From Streptomyces subrutilus (GTDB lineage Bacteria; Actinomycetota; Actinomycetes; Streptomycetales; Streptomycetaceae): a stretch of 64,000 nucleotides of DNA. The notes beneath the pieces were generated by a model, which saw nothing but the letters and a program-made list of their open reading frames with translations, made no database searches and was not told the origin of the DNA. Both the position numbers and the translations under genes were made by a program. Positions 33,642 through 42,384 of the stretch are shown piece after piece (the first letter of the stretch is position 1; every line of letters begins with the position of its first letter). The stretch lies in NCBI RefSeq assembly GCF_008704535.1, contig NZ_CP023701.1:6924001-6988000 (forward strand), in the 5' to 3' direction.

Positions 33642-34028
33642 TCAGGCCCGGCGCCGCCAGGAGCGGAGCCGGTCGGCCACGTCGAAGACGGTGGCGCGCA
33701 GCAGGCGGACGTCGGCGATGAGTTCGCGCCACTGGTCGTAGTCGGCGTCCAGTGCGCAGCCCGACGCCTCGACGTAGGCGACGGCGACCCCGTACGCGAA
33801 GTACTCGTTGTGGTCGGGGAGCGGCCGCAGCAGGACGATCGACTCCAGCAGGGCCGCCGCCCGCCAGTAGGCGTCGGGTCCGTCCACGTGCAGGCTGGGC
33901 GTGTCCACCCGGTGACGGGCGACGGCGGCGACGAGCGCGGAGTGGTCGGCGACCTCCACGTCCTTGAACAGCGCTTCCTGGCGCTCCAGCAGCCAGCGGT
34001 GGTCGATGTGCAGTTCCACGGGTCTCAC
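33642..34028 (-). CDS. Fic-family toxin-antitoxin system toxin component-like protein
   Basis: 128 residues. The sequence LHIDHRWLLERQEALF, then SALVAAVARHRVDTPSL and RAAALLESIVLLRPLPDHNEYFAYGVAVAYVEASG follows the pattern annotated in Streptomyces as 'fic family toxin-antitoxin system, toxin component', a truncated Doc/Fic-like fold in which the HxFx(D/E)GNGR AMPylation motif is degenerate: DHNEYFAYG is the nearest remnant. Activity is therefore doubtful. GTG at 34028 overlaps the stop of a 22-codon frame (GTGA), GTG at 34019 is the alternative. Confidence 0.6.
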   Translation of the reverse strand: MRPVELHIDHRWLLERQEALFKDVEVADHSALVAAVARHRVDTPSLHVDGPDAYWRAAALLESIVLLRPLPDHNEYFAYGVAVAYVEASGCALDADYDQWRELIADVRLLRATVFDVADRLRSWRRRA

Positions 34029-34093
34029 GCCGCCCGGAAGCCCGCGGCGCGGTGGACGCGGGGCGCGCGCGGGGGGATGGTGGTCTCGGCCAT
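34025..34093 (-). CDS. 22-residue leader/antitoxin-position peptide
   Basis: ATG at 34093 opens a frame of 22 codons (MAETTIPPRAPRVHRAAGFR and two Ala) whose stop overlaps the Fic-like gene start by four bases, so it would be translationally coupled to it. It is very basic. It occupies the place where an antitoxin gene would be expected but is far shorter than known ones; it could be a leader peptide, a truncated antitoxin or chance. Confidence 0.35.
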   Translation of the reverse strand: MAETTIPPRAPRVHRAAGFRAA

Positions 34094-34257
34094 GCACCGA
34101 GTATCCATGCCCGCACGCTTCGCCGAAGCCCTTTCCGGCCTTGTGGACCGGCCGGTGCGACGGGCGCCGCGCGCACCGGCCCCGCCCGTCCGCCCGGCCC
34201 GCCGGACCCGTGGGCGCCGCGCCGCCCGGCCGGTGGGGGCCGGACGGCGCGGACGGC

Positions 34258-35103
34258 TCACGGCTTGGGCAGCGCGCAGCCGGCGCGGTTCAGGTCGATC
34301 ACGTTGCCGGGGCCTATGCACGGGACGAGGGTGTACGTCTCCTGCGCGTAGTTGATCCCCTGGCGGACGGTCACCTTGCCGGCCTCGTCCACCTCGCACG
34401 GGTTGTTGTCCGTGCAGCGGCCGCCGTCCTCGTTGCCCGTGTTGTTGACCGCCACGACCTTGCCGGTCGTGGTGTCGATCACCGGCGAGCCGGAGGTGCC
34501 GCCGATCGTGTTGCACGACGGGGTGTAGCGGACTGAGTCCTTCCAGGTCCAGGCGCCCTCCTTGAGCCGGTAGGCGAAGCCGTCGACGTTGCAGCTGTAC
34601 GTCCGCTTCCAGTAGCCGGAGACGACCTTGATCGCCGAACCCTGCGCCGGACGCGCGTCGTTCAGGGTGAGCGCGGAGATCCCGTACTGGCTCTGGATCT
34701 GGGCGTACGTCGTGGCCAGCTGGTAGAGCGAGACGTCGGTGTCGGTCATCGTCGCGTACGCGACCTTGCTCGCCCGCAACGTGGCGACCTTCGAGCCCGC
34801 CGGGTTGAGCAGGGAGAACGAACGGGTCGACGGCTGGTCCTTGATGACCTGGCCGGCCGCCGGGAAGCCGGTCTCCAGACAGTGCCCGTTGGACAGGACC
34901 AGGGCGCGGTCGCCCGGCTGGGAGGACGGGGCGCGGACGACGGAGCCGGAACAGTTGCTGAGCGCCACGGTGCCGGCGTAGGTGACGGCCGCCGCGGCCG
35001 GGGCGGAACGGGTCTGCGGACCGGCCGGCGCGGCGACGGCGGGTGCGCCCGCCGCTCCCACCAGGAGCAGGGAGAGCAGGGCGCCGGCGAGAGGCTTCTT
35101 CAT
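34258..35103 (-). CDS. Secreted trypsin-like serine protease
   Basis: 281 residues. Signal peptide: KKPLAGALLSLLLVGAAGAPAVAA, cleavage near residue 25. The mature chymotrypsin-fold catalytic triad is His74 (SNGHC), Asp123 (TDTDVSLYQL) and Ser204 (GGTSGSP). Six cysteines fit three disulfides, including the Cys-His loop pair. The C-terminal CTDNNPCEV loop is Ca-site-like. ATG at 35103 with AGGGGAA. A perfect 17-base palindrome lies 29-45 bases upstream. The same window encodes two inhibitors that could restrain it or related proteases. Confidence 0.85.
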   Translation of the reverse strand: MKKPLAGALLSLLLVGAAGAPAVAAPAGPQTRSAPAAAAVTYAGTVALSNCSGSVVRAPSSQPGDRALVLSNGHCLETGFPAAGQVIKDQPSTRSFSLLNPAGSKVATLRASKVAYATMTDTDVSLYQLATTYAQIQSQYGISALTLNDARPAQGSAIKVVSGYWKRTYSCNVDGFAYRLKEGAWTWKDSVRYTPSCNTIGGTSGSPVIDTTTGKVVAVNNTGNEDGGRCTDNNPCEVDEAGKVTVRQGINYAQETYTLVPCIGPGNVIDLNRAGCALPKP

Positions 35104-35131
35104 GTGGGGGTTCCCCTCTGAGGACGATGCG

Positions 35132-35148
35132 ACCGAAGATCCTTCGGT
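35132..35148. promoter_or_regulatory. Palindrome upstream of the protease gene
   Basis: ACCGAAG-ATC-CTTCGGT is a perfect 7+3+7 inverted repeat in the AT-richer stretch 29-45 bases before the protease start; position fits an operator. Confidence 0.5.
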
Positions 35149-35353
35149 TGTCATGTGCATTGTTAGGACCGCGCCCCGAACCCACAAGAGGGCGTGGGCG
35201 GTTGGGGAACCGGGCTCCGGTGGTGCGCGGTTCGGGCGGACCCGGTGGGCGGGTTCGGCCGAAAACTGCCTGATCTGCCCCCCGCAGAGGTGTTCCGTAC
35301 CGGGCCTTCGCCTCCTACGGTCGGGTCAGCACAGTTCCGGACCAGGAGGCAGC

Positions 35354-35848
35354 GTGGAGCGCGAGATCGGCATCGAAGAGCTGGTGGCGGCGATGAGAGC
35401 CGTCGACGGGGCGGGTCGGCTCTTCGAGGAGGCACTCGCCGTGTACGGGGCGAGCGGCCCCAGGCGGACCGGCGAGGACTTCATGGTGGCGGGTGGCTCG
35501 ATCCAGACCCTCCAGGGCGCCGAGGAGATGGCCCTCGGCGCCCGCCGGTTCCTCGCCGAGCTCGCCGTGACCGTCGGCTACGCGACGGCCGGCCTGGACG
35601 ACCGCGCGGGGGCCCGCCTGGAGGCCGCCCGACAGGGGTTCGCCGGCATCTCCGGCGGCGGCTCCCGGATGGGCCGCCCGCTGCTCGACCCGACCCTGCG
35701 CGGGCTGCGGCTCCTGTTGGAGGTGGAGCTCTTCGGGGCCGCGTTCACCGCGGAGGTCGAGGCGGTGCTGCGGGCCGAGAAGGCGACGTACCCCGACCCG
35801 TCCACCTTCCGCGTCCCCGCCCCCGCGGCCGGCCCCGTCCCGTCCTGA
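35354..35848 (+). CDS. Conserved hypothetical protein
   Basis: 164 residues from GTG 35354, with AGGAGG seven bases upstream. Soluble, acidic N-terminus (VEREIGIEELVAAMRAVDGA), Gly-rich centre (GFAGISGGGSRMGRPLLDP) and helical end (RGLRLLLEVELFGAAFTAEVEAVLRAE). No motif recognised. Divergent from the protease gene. The 295 bases that follow it are non-coding as far as I can see. Confidence 0.6.
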   Translation: MEREIGIEELVAAMRAVDGAGRLFEEALAVYGASGPRRTGEDFMVAGGSIQTLQGAEEMALGARRFLAELAVTVGYATAGLDDRAGARLEAARQGFAGISGGGSRMGRPLLDPTLRGLRLLLEVELFGAAFTAEVEAVLRAEKATYPDPSTFRVPAPAAGPVPS

Positions 35849-36143
35849 CGCGCGTCGTCCCGCCGCACGGCCGCCCCGCGGCCGCCCCGCGGCCGACCGG
35901 CGGCCGACCGGCGGGTCCCGGGTGACGGGGCGGCCGGGGGCGGAGCGCTCGGGGCGGCCGTACGAGGCTCGCTCCGCGCCGTCCGGGAGGGAACGTACGC
36001 GCGTGCGGCGGGGCCGCGGGCACCCGGTGTGCGTGCGGTGCGCGTCCGGTGGGTGGACTCTCCCGGGGTCCGGTTTCGGCCCTGCGGCGGCCCGGCGCTA
36101 CAGTCGCCTGTCTGTTCGATCGACGTGAGGCGGGGGACCGGGG

Positions 36144-36572
36144 ATGAGTACGGAACTGCGGGGGGCCGCAGACGAGTTGGCGGACGTGCTGTGGCGGGAG
36201 CACACCGTCTACCGGGACCGGGCGGGCGGCGTCGTCATCCGGGGCGAACACGTCCGCCGCTGGATCAGCCTGTCCGCCGGCGCCGGGCGCGACCAGGTGC
36301 TGCTGCGGGCCGGCCGGCTGCTCGACGGCGGCACCACGGCTCCGGCCCGCTCGGAGGCGGTGGCCAGCCTGTCCGCCGGTACGACCGAGCTCGCGGCGGT
36401 CTGCCGCAGACTGCTGGCCGAGACCGCCGAGGACCCGGCCCCGGGGCGGTCCTCCCGCCCCCGCGCCGCCGGGCGCGGCGGCCGGCACACGGGCCTGTCG
36501 TCCTGGCTGGTCGCGGCCGCCCTGGCCGCGGTCGTCGGCCTGTACGCCGCGGCCCGCGCCGGGCTGCTGTAG
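36144..36572 (+). CDS. Hypothetical protein with C-terminal membrane anchor
   Basis: 142 residues. N-terminal two thirds soluble and charged (TELRGAADELADVLWREHTV), C-terminal membrane helix WLVAAALAAVVGLYAAARAGLL with almost nothing beyond. A tail-anchored topology with the main domain in the cytoplasm is likely. Ribosome site GGGGGA before ATG 36144. Family not recognised. Confidence 0.6.
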   Translation: MSTELRGAADELADVLWREHTVYRDRAGGVVIRGEHVRRWISLSAGAGRDQVLLRAGRLLDGGTTAPARSEAVASLSAGTTELAAVCRRLLAETAEDPAPGRSSRPRAAGRGGRHTGLSSWLVAAALAAVVGLYAAARAGLL

Positions 36573-36720
36573 GTCCGGGCCGCCGGAGGTCCGGGCCCGC
36601 GGTGCGGCCGTCCGCGTAGCCGGGCCGCACCGGGGCAGGAGGGCTGCGCGGGGGAACGCGAGAACGTACGGGTGGCGGCGGTCGCCGCCGCCCGGCGAAC
36701 CGAGTGGGAAGGACGGCGTG

Positions 36721-36915
36721 ATGGCCGAGCAGTGGCCCGAGCTGGTGGGGTGTGCGGCGGACGAGGCGGTGGCGGCGATACTCCGCGCCCGCCCCGGCAC
36801 CGAGGTGCCGGTCCTCCCCGCCGGGAGTTTCGTCACCATGGACTACCGGGAGAACCGGGTGCGCGTGTTCGTCGACGCGCACGGCAACGTCGCCCAGGCC
36901 CCCCGCGTCGGCTGA
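36721..36915 (+). CDS. Potato inhibitor I family protease inhibitor
   Basis: 64 residues, clearly the eglin/CI-2 fold: WPELVGCAADEAVAAILRARPG, the reactive loop GSFVTMDYRENRVRVFVD and C-terminal PRVG. The scissile bond is Met40-Asp41 (P1 Met, P1' Asp), the Arg at 46/48 that brace the loop are present. It lacks a signal peptide and, like eglin, disulfides, so it would act inside the cell unless exported otherwise. P1 Met suggests targets of the subtilisin or chymotrypsin type. GGAAGG precedes the start; GTG at 36718 is equally possible. Confidence 0.85.
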   Translation: MAEQWPELVGCAADEAVAAILRARPGTEVPVLPAGSFVTMDYRENRVRVFVDAHGNVAQAPRVG

Positions 36916-36935
36916 CCGGCCCGCAGCGGGGCCGA

Positions 36936-36973
36936 CGGCTCCTTGGGCGATCGTCGGCTCCTGGGCCGATCGT
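36936..36973. repeat. Two 19-bp direct repeats
   Basis: CGGCTCCTTGGGCGATCGT and CGGCTCCTGGGCCGATCGT lie head to tail just upstream of the hydroxyacid dehydrogenase promoter; two mismatches. They could be regulator half-sites. Confidence 0.5.
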
Positions 36974-37006
36974 TTCGAGCGAATGGAGCTTTTCGATTGA
37001 CTGATC

Positions 37007-37035
37007 TTGACGCTCGGAATCCCGCTCCATAGAGT
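37007..37035 (+). promoter_or_regulatory. Vegetative-type promoter of the hydroxyacid dehydrogenase gene
   Basis: TTGACG (37007-37012), 17-base spacer, TAGAGT (37030-37035): close to the Streptomyces HrdB consensus. Predicted start near 37042, 26 bases before ATG 37068. Confidence 0.65.
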
Positions 37036-37067
37036 CGGCGCGGCCCCCTCAGCCGCAAGGAGCCCCG

Positions 37068-38084
37068 ATGTCCGGTCGCCGCCCGCGCACCCTGCTCGCC
37101 ATGGCCCCCGAACTCCGTCCGCGCCTGCTGGACGAGGCCACCCGCGCTCGGCTGCTCCGGGTGGCCGACGTGGACCCGGAACTCGTCGCCGACGACTTCC
37201 ACAGCCCCCGGGTGACGGCCGCCCTGGCCCGGGCCGAGGTGCTGCTGACCTGCTGGGGAGCCCCTCCCCTCGACGCCCGCGCGCTCGCGGCCGCGCCGCG
37301 CCTGCGGGCCGTCGTGCACGCCGCCGGGTCCGTCAAGCAGCTCGTCACCGCGGCCTGCTGGGAGCGCGGCATCACCGTCTCCTCCGCGGCCCTGGCCAAC
37401 TCCCTGCCCGTGGCCGAGTACACCGTCGCCATGGTGCTGCTCTCCAACAAGCGGGTGCTCCAGCTCCGCGAGGAGTACCGCGCCGTCCGCGACCGGCCGC
37501 ACGACTGGCACCTGCGCTACGGCCACGCCGGCAACTACCGCCGGACCGTCGGCATCGTGGGCGCCTCGCGCATCGGCCGCAGGGTGCTCGAACTGCTGGG
37601 CCCGTACGACCTCGAACGCGTCCTGTACGACCCGTACGTGACGGACGGCGCGGCGCGGGAACTCGGCGCGCGCCGGGTCGGACTCGACGAACTCTGCCGG
37701 GTCTCCGACGTGGTCAGCCTGCACGCGCCGGCGCTGCCCGAGACCCGGGCGATGATCGACCGCGGGCGGCTGGCCCTGATGCGCGACGGCGCCACCCTCA
37801 TCAACACGGCGCGCGGTTCGCTGGTCGACACCGCCGCGGTCACCGAGGAGCTGGCCTCGGGCCGGCTGCGGGCGGTCATCGACGTCACCGAGCCCGAGGT
37901 GCTCCCGGCCGGATCCCCCCTGTACGACCTGCCCAACGTGTTCCTCACCCCGCACGTCGCGGGGTCGCTGGGCAACGAGCTCCACCGCATGGCCGACTCG
38001 GCCGTCGAGGAGATCGCCCGCTACGCGACGGGCCTGCCCTTCGCCCACCCGGTCCACCGCGAGGACCTCGCCCGCACGGCCTGA
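37068..38084 (+). CDS. D-2-hydroxyacid dehydrogenase family protein
   Basis: 338 residues. NAD-binding loop VGIVGASRIGRRVLELLGPYDLERVLYDPY (the usual GxGxxG is GASRIG), catalytic Arg in NTARGSLVD, Glu in VTEPEVLP and His in TPHVAGSLG near 300. The N-terminus ELRPRLLDEATRARL and the unusually short form are typical of the Streptomyces subgroup. It likely reduces a 2-oxoacid; substrate unknown. Ribosome site AAGGAG before the ATG, promoter as listed. Confidence 0.85.
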   Translation: MSGRRPRTLLAMAPELRPRLLDEATRARLLRVADVDPELVADDFHSPRVTAALARAEVLLTCWGAPPLDARALAAAPRLRAVVHAAGSVKQLVTAACWERGITVSSAALANSLPVAEYTVAMVLLSNKRVLQLREEYRAVRDRPHDWHLRYGHAGNYRRTVGIVGASRIGRRVLELLGPYDLERVLYDPYVTDGAARELGARRVGLDELCRVSDVVSLHAPALPETRAMIDRGRLALMRDGATLINTARGSLVDTAAVTEELASGRLRAVIDVTEPEVLPAGSPLYDLPNVFLTPHVAGSLGNELHRMADSAVEEIARYATGLPFAHPVHREDLARTA

Positions 38085-38121
38085 CCCGGCCCGCTCCCCG
38101 CCCCGTCCGTCCCCGCCCCGG

Positions 38122-40512
38122 TCAGGCCAGCGCCACCCGGACCCGCTGGGTGGCTCCGGCCCGCCCGGTGAGGTCCCCGAAGACGAGGGTCAGCGCAGAG
38201 CCGGTGGTGGCGGAGGTGACGGTTTCCGGCCGGTCGAGCACCGCGGCCACGGGACGGCGCCACGTGACCGTCAGGCCGGTCCGGGCCCGCATCGGGTCCG
38301 CGACGCACAGGGTCGCCGTGCCGTCGCCGTGCTTCCGGACCAGGACGCAGGCCGGAGCGTCGGCGGCCAGGGCGCCGGCCGTACCGGCGACCCAGAAGTT
38401 CACGGCGGTGACCCCGAGGGACGGCACGGCCACGCCCTGCCGGTCGCCGTCGTTCGCCAGCACGGCGACCCATCCGGCGTCCGCGGCCCGGGCGGCGGTC
38501 TCCGCGGCCGTGGCCCCGGGCATCAGGACGTGGGAGCAGGCGGCGCCGGCCGGGTCGGCGCCGTGGTCGAACCAGAGCGTCAGGTAGCGCCGGGTGATCG
38601 GCCGGGCACTGCCGCCGGTGTTGATGTCGCGCCACGAGCCGGTCCGCGCCTCGCGCAGCGCCCGCACGGTCGCGCCGCCCGGGAACACGTAGCCGGCGTG
38701 GCCCGCGATCCGGGCCCAGCGGGTGCCCGGCAGGGTGGCCGACCAGCCGAGGTCGGTGGGCCGGTCCGTGCCGTCGACGGTGAGGGCGTGGGCGCCGGCC
38801 GCGCCGAGGTTGCGGTTGTCGACCACGGTCTCGACCGCGGCCCCGTCCGCGGAGCGGACCGCGCCCGCGAGGCAGACGATCGAATCGGCCAGGCAGAACC
38901 AGGACTTCTTCGCGGACAGCGTGCTGGAGAGGCCGCGCACGGACTGTCCCACGGCCGCGTACTCCCCGTCCGTGGCCCCGCCGACCCAGCTCGCGTCCGG
39001 CCGGGGCAGTGCCCACGCGCCCCCCTCGGCATCGGCGAGGGGCTTGCGGGAGACGGTGGTGCCCGGCAGCCGGTAGGGGTCGACGGTCGGCCAGAAGGCG
39101 TCCGTGTACTGCCCGTTGGCGAAGGTGTCGCCCCACCACTGGAGCATGCCGGCGCCGGTGTGCCAGCCGCGCAGGTTCTCGCCGTTGCCCGTCTCGTAGA
39201 AGGCCGTCCGCTCCGAGGCCATGCCGAGGGACGCCGCCCACCCGGGGCGCCGGTGCACGGCCCGGTCCATGGCGGGGAAGAGCCGGTGGCCGGTGGGTCC
39301 GGGGGCCGCGACGACCGCGGGGTCGTCCCGTACGGCCTTGAGGAGGGCCAATGCCGGCACGGTGAGGTCGGTGTCGTCGAGCACCGGGCTGTAGTGGTCC
39401 CGCTGCATCCAGCCCTTGACCAGGGCGCGCCAGCGCCGGTTCTCGGCGGCGCTCGCGGCGGTGCCGAGCAGGGCCACCGAGGCGAGGACGCCGTGGCCGC
39501 GGCCGTGGTCGCCGCCCTGGAAGCCGAGCGGGGTGGTCCGCGGATCGCCGCGGCTGGTGGAACGGCCCGAGACGGCGTCCATCATCAGGCCGTTGTGGAG
39601 GAACGGGGCGAACGACCGCTCCACGGAGTCGTGGACGAGCTGCCGGGCCGGGTCGGTGACGGCCCACGCCGATCCGTCCAGCAGTGCGAGCAGCCCGGCG
39701 AGGCCGCCGAGCAGCACCGCTCCGTACGAGCCGGTGTAGGGCAGCCAGGTGTGCTGGACGAAGGACCCGTCCGCGTAGAAGCCGTCGCCCGAGGTGACGA
39801 AGGGGAAGACGGGGGAGAGGGCGTCGCGGGCCAGCGCGATCTTGGCGGGGTCCTTGCCGAGGATCCCGCGCAGGGCGAGCGAGCGGCACAGGTCCACCCG
39901 GTTGGCGCCCGTACTGGTGCCGGTGTAGCTGCCGACGCAGGAGTCCGGGACGAACCGGTCGACGGCGGCCAGGTGGTCGGCGAGCCGGGCGGCGGGCAGC
40001 CGGTCGTACAGGACGGTCACGGTGTCCAACAGGGCCTGGGGGGAGCCGATCTGGAAGTCCCACCAGTTGCCGAACGGGCTCGTCGCGGCGTTGTACACCT
40101 GGTCGTGGAGGTGGCCGAGACCGGCCAGCACGGCGTCGGCGACGCCCGGATCGCCGGTCAGGCCCGTACCGGGCTGGGCGTACGCCTGCGCCATGGTGGC
40201 CAGCCGGGTGTGGCTGCCCGTGATCGAGGCCGACGCGGTCAGGGGCAGGTCCGGCCAGAGCGAGCCGTTCGCGGCGGCCAGGGTGGAGCGGTGCGCGGCG
40301 GCCCGGTTGCCCAGCAGCGCCAGCTTCCCGGCGAACGGCGCTTCGGACGGCTGGAATCCGCTGCCCAGCAGCAGCTCCCGCCACGCCCCGCGCAGGGCGT
40401 CGTACGCGTCACCCGCGCGAGCCGCGGGAGCGGCCGCGGCGCGGCCGGCCGGCAGGGACAGGAGGGCGGCGGAGAGGAGGAGGACGGAGCGGCGGGACCG
40501 GGGGACGGGCAC
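38122..40512 (-). CDS. Polysaccharide lyase family 8 (hyaluronate/xanthan lyase-like), exported
   Basis: 796 residues. The twin-arginine-like leader RSRRSVLLLSAALLSLPAG indicates export. The alpha-toroid half contains NWWDFQIGSPQALLDT, DGFYADGSFVQHTWLPYTGSYG with the catalytic His and Tyr, and DAVSGRSTSRG; the beta half begins near 450 with TGNGENLRGWHTG. These match PL8 enzymes, which cleave uronic-acid glycosaminoglycans, chondroitin or xanthan by beta-elimination. GTG at 40512 has GGAGG four to five bases upstream; the longer open frame upstream is antisense to other sequence. Monocistronic. Confidence 0.85.
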   Translation of the reverse strand: MPVPRSRRSVLLLSAALLSLPAGRAAAAPAARAGDAYDALRGAWRELLLGSGFQPSEAPFAGKLALLGNRAAAHRSTLAAANGSLWPDLPLTASASITGSHTRLATMAQAYAQPGTGLTGDPGVADAVLAGLGHLHDQVYNAATSPFGNWWDFQIGSPQALLDTVTVLYDRLPAARLADHLAAVDRFVPDSCVGSYTGTSTGANRVDLCRSLALRGILGKDPAKIALARDALSPVFPFVTSGDGFYADGSFVQHTWLPYTGSYGAVLLGGLAGLLALLDGSAWAVTDPARQLVHDSVERSFAPFLHNGLMMDAVSGRSTSRGDPRTTPLGFQGGDHGRGHGVLASVALLGTAASAAENRRWRALVKGWMQRDHYSPVLDDTDLTVPALALLKAVRDDPAVVAAPGPTGHRLFPAMDRAVHRRPGWAASLGMASERTAFYETGNGENLRGWHTGAGMLQWWGDTFANGQYTDAFWPTVDPYRLPGTTVSRKPLADAEGGAWALPRPDASWVGGATDGEYAAVGQSVRGLSSTLSAKKSWFCLADSIVCLAGAVRSADGAAVETVVDNRNLGAAGAHALTVDGTDRPTDLGWSATLPGTRWARIAGHAGYVFPGGATVRALREARTGSWRDINTGGSARPITRRYLTLWFDHGADPAGAACSHVLMPGATAAETAARAADAGWVAVLANDGDRQGVAVPSLGVTAVNFWVAGTAGALAADAPACVLVRKHGDGTATLCVADPMRARTGLTVTWRRPVAAVLDRPETVTSATTGSALTLVFGDLTGRAGATQRVRVALA

Positions 40513-40968
40513 GGAGCCTCCAGGGCTGGGCGCGCACCGGCTCGCCGTGCGGCCGGCCGCGCCACGCGGCGCGTGCGGGGTGGCGCGCGGCGGGAGGCGA
40601 CCGCGCGGATCCGAGGCGGCGTCACGCGGGGGCGGGGTGGGGGACGTCCCGCTGAACGGTTCTAGCACGTGTGCGAATTGACGCTCAAGAGGCACGCGAG
40701 GATCGATTCGTTCAGACGATCGGATCGGGTGCGCCGCCGTCCGCGCGTACAGGGGCGTACGCACGGCCGCGAGGGGCCACCTCACGGTGCCCGCCGCCGA
40801 AACGGGCCCGCCGCAACGGCACCGTGGAGTGCGCGGAGCCGGTCGGTCCCCCGGAGCATCCGCAGGACGGGGCGACGACCCGGCGGGCGCGTCACGGGGG
40901 CTGACCCCCGGCCAGGACGGGGGCGGTCCGTATCCCGCCCGCACCCCGCCGCCAGGAAGGGTGGGGGC
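40513..40968. other. Divergent intergenic region, 456 bases
   Basis: Separates the lyase and esterase genes. It holds an AT-richer segment at 40660-40730 (containing TTGACG at 40677) that could carry promoters, and otherwise only short unsupported reading frames. No gene seen. Confidence 0.5.
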
Positions 40969-42384
40969 ATGCGACCGCACCGCCCCACACTCACGGCCCT
41001 GCTCCTCTCCCTCGCGACGGTCCTCGCCGCCGCGCCCGCTTCGGCCGCGCAGCCCCCCGCACCGCCACCCGCGTCTGCGCCCGCCCCGGTGGCCGCGCTC
41101 GAACGCGCCGCGCACCCGCTGCGCACGACCGACCCGCGGGCCGACCCGGACGACCTGCGCCCCGTCGGCCGGATGGTGGGCGACGCCCGGGTCGTCGGCA
41201 TGGGCGAAGCCACCCACAGCTCCCACGAGTTCTTCGCCATGAAGCAGCGGGTCTTCCGCTACCTCGTCGAGGAGAAGGGCTTCCGCAGCTTCGCCCTGGA
41301 AGGGAGCTGGAGCTCCGGACTGCGACTCAACGCGTACGTGCTGCACGGCACGGGCGACCCGCTGACCATCATGCGGGAGGAGTTCCAGAACAGTTACGCG
41401 TGGTGGAACAACACCGAGTACCTGGACCTGCTCCGGTGGATGCGCGCCCGCAACCTCCGGCACCCCGACGACCCCGTGCAGTTCCTCGGCGACGACTTCG
41501 GCTACGCCGGTCCGGGCCTCTACGACAAGGTGACCGACTACGTGGCCACCGCCCGCCCGGAGCTGCTGGCGCGCTTCACCGAGCTCTACCGCGGCCTGCG
41601 CCCCACGACGAGCGTCGACACCTTCATGAACGCGTACATGCTCCGGCCGCTCGCCGAACGCCGGGAAACCGCCGACCGGACCGGACGCGCCCTCGACCTC
41701 CTCCGGCAGCAGCGGCCCGCCCCCGGCACCGGCCCGCAGGCCCACGCCTGGGCCGTGCAGCACGCCACCGCCATCGACCAGACGGCCCGGGGCTACGCCT
41801 TCGACTTCGACGACCCGGGGCAGATCGGCCCCGCCATGCGCTACCGGGACCAGATCATGGCGGACAACGTCGCCTGGTGGCAGGAGCACACCGGGGACAA
41901 GGTGCTGCTCTCCGCCCACAACGCGCACATCGCCCTGGAGACCCCCGACCCGCGGAACTACCCCAGGATCCAGGGCACCTTCCTGCGCGACCGGCTGGGA
42001 AGCCACTACGTCAGCCTCGGCACCAGCTTCGACCGGGGCTCCTTCAACGCCACCGGCGACGACGGCACGGTCCGCACCTTCACCGTCGGCCCCGCGCAGC
42101 CCGGCAGCAACGAACACGCCCTGGACCGGGTCCGCCACCGCGACTACGCGGTGGACCTGCGCACCGTGTCCCCGGCCGCCCGCGGCTGGCTCGACACGGC
42201 CCGCAGCACCCGGAGCATCGGCACCGCCTACCCCGGGCCCGGCACGGACTACCCGGTCGCGCTCGGCCGTTCGTACGACATCGTCATCCACCTGCACCGG
42301 GTCGGCGCCGCCGGCCTGCTCCCCGGTCCCGTGCCCACCGGCGGCCGACCGCCCGTACCGCCCTGTGCATACTGCTGGGCATGA
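40969..42384 (+). CDS. Erythromycin esterase family protein, secreted
   Basis: 471 residues. Signal peptide LTALLLSLATVLAAAPASA. The core contains the family motifs GEATHSSHEFFAMK (catalytic His/Glu region), FALEGSWSSGLRLN, QFLGDDFGY and VLLSAHNAHIAL. The family hydrolyses macrolide lactones in Ere enzymes, but most actinobacterial members have unknown substrates, so macrolide resistance should not be assumed. The Pro/Ala-rich stretch after the signal is a linker. GGAAGG before ATG 40969. Its stop overlaps the next start (ATGA). Confidence 0.85.
   Translation: MRPHRPTLTALLLSLATVLAAAPASAAQPPAPPPASAPAPVAALERAAHPLRTTDPRADPDDLRPVGRMVGDARVVGMGEATHSSHEFFAMKQRVFRYLVEEKGFRSFALEGSWSSGLRLNAYVLHGTGDPLTIMREEFQNSYAWWNNTEYLDLLRWMRARNLRHPDDPVQFLGDDFGYAGPGLYDKVTDYVATARPELLARFTELYRGLRPTTSVDTFMNAYMLRPLAERRETADRTGRALDLLRQQRPAPGTGPQAHAWAVQHATAIDQTARGYAFDFDDPGQIGPAMRYRDQIMADNVAWWQEHTGDKVLLSAHNAHIALETPDPRNYPRIQGTFLRDRLGSHYVSLGTSFDRGSFNATGDDGTVRTFTVGPAQPGSNEHALDRVRHRDYAVDLRTVSPAARGWLDTARSTRSIGTAYPGPGTDYPVALGRSYDIVIHLHRVGAAGLLPGPVPTGGRPPVPPCAYCWA

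Noticed and set aside
32947..33741. 264-codon frame across the RpiR palindrome
   Set aside because: Runs through an AT-rich promoter region and has Pro/Arg-rich low-complexity composition.
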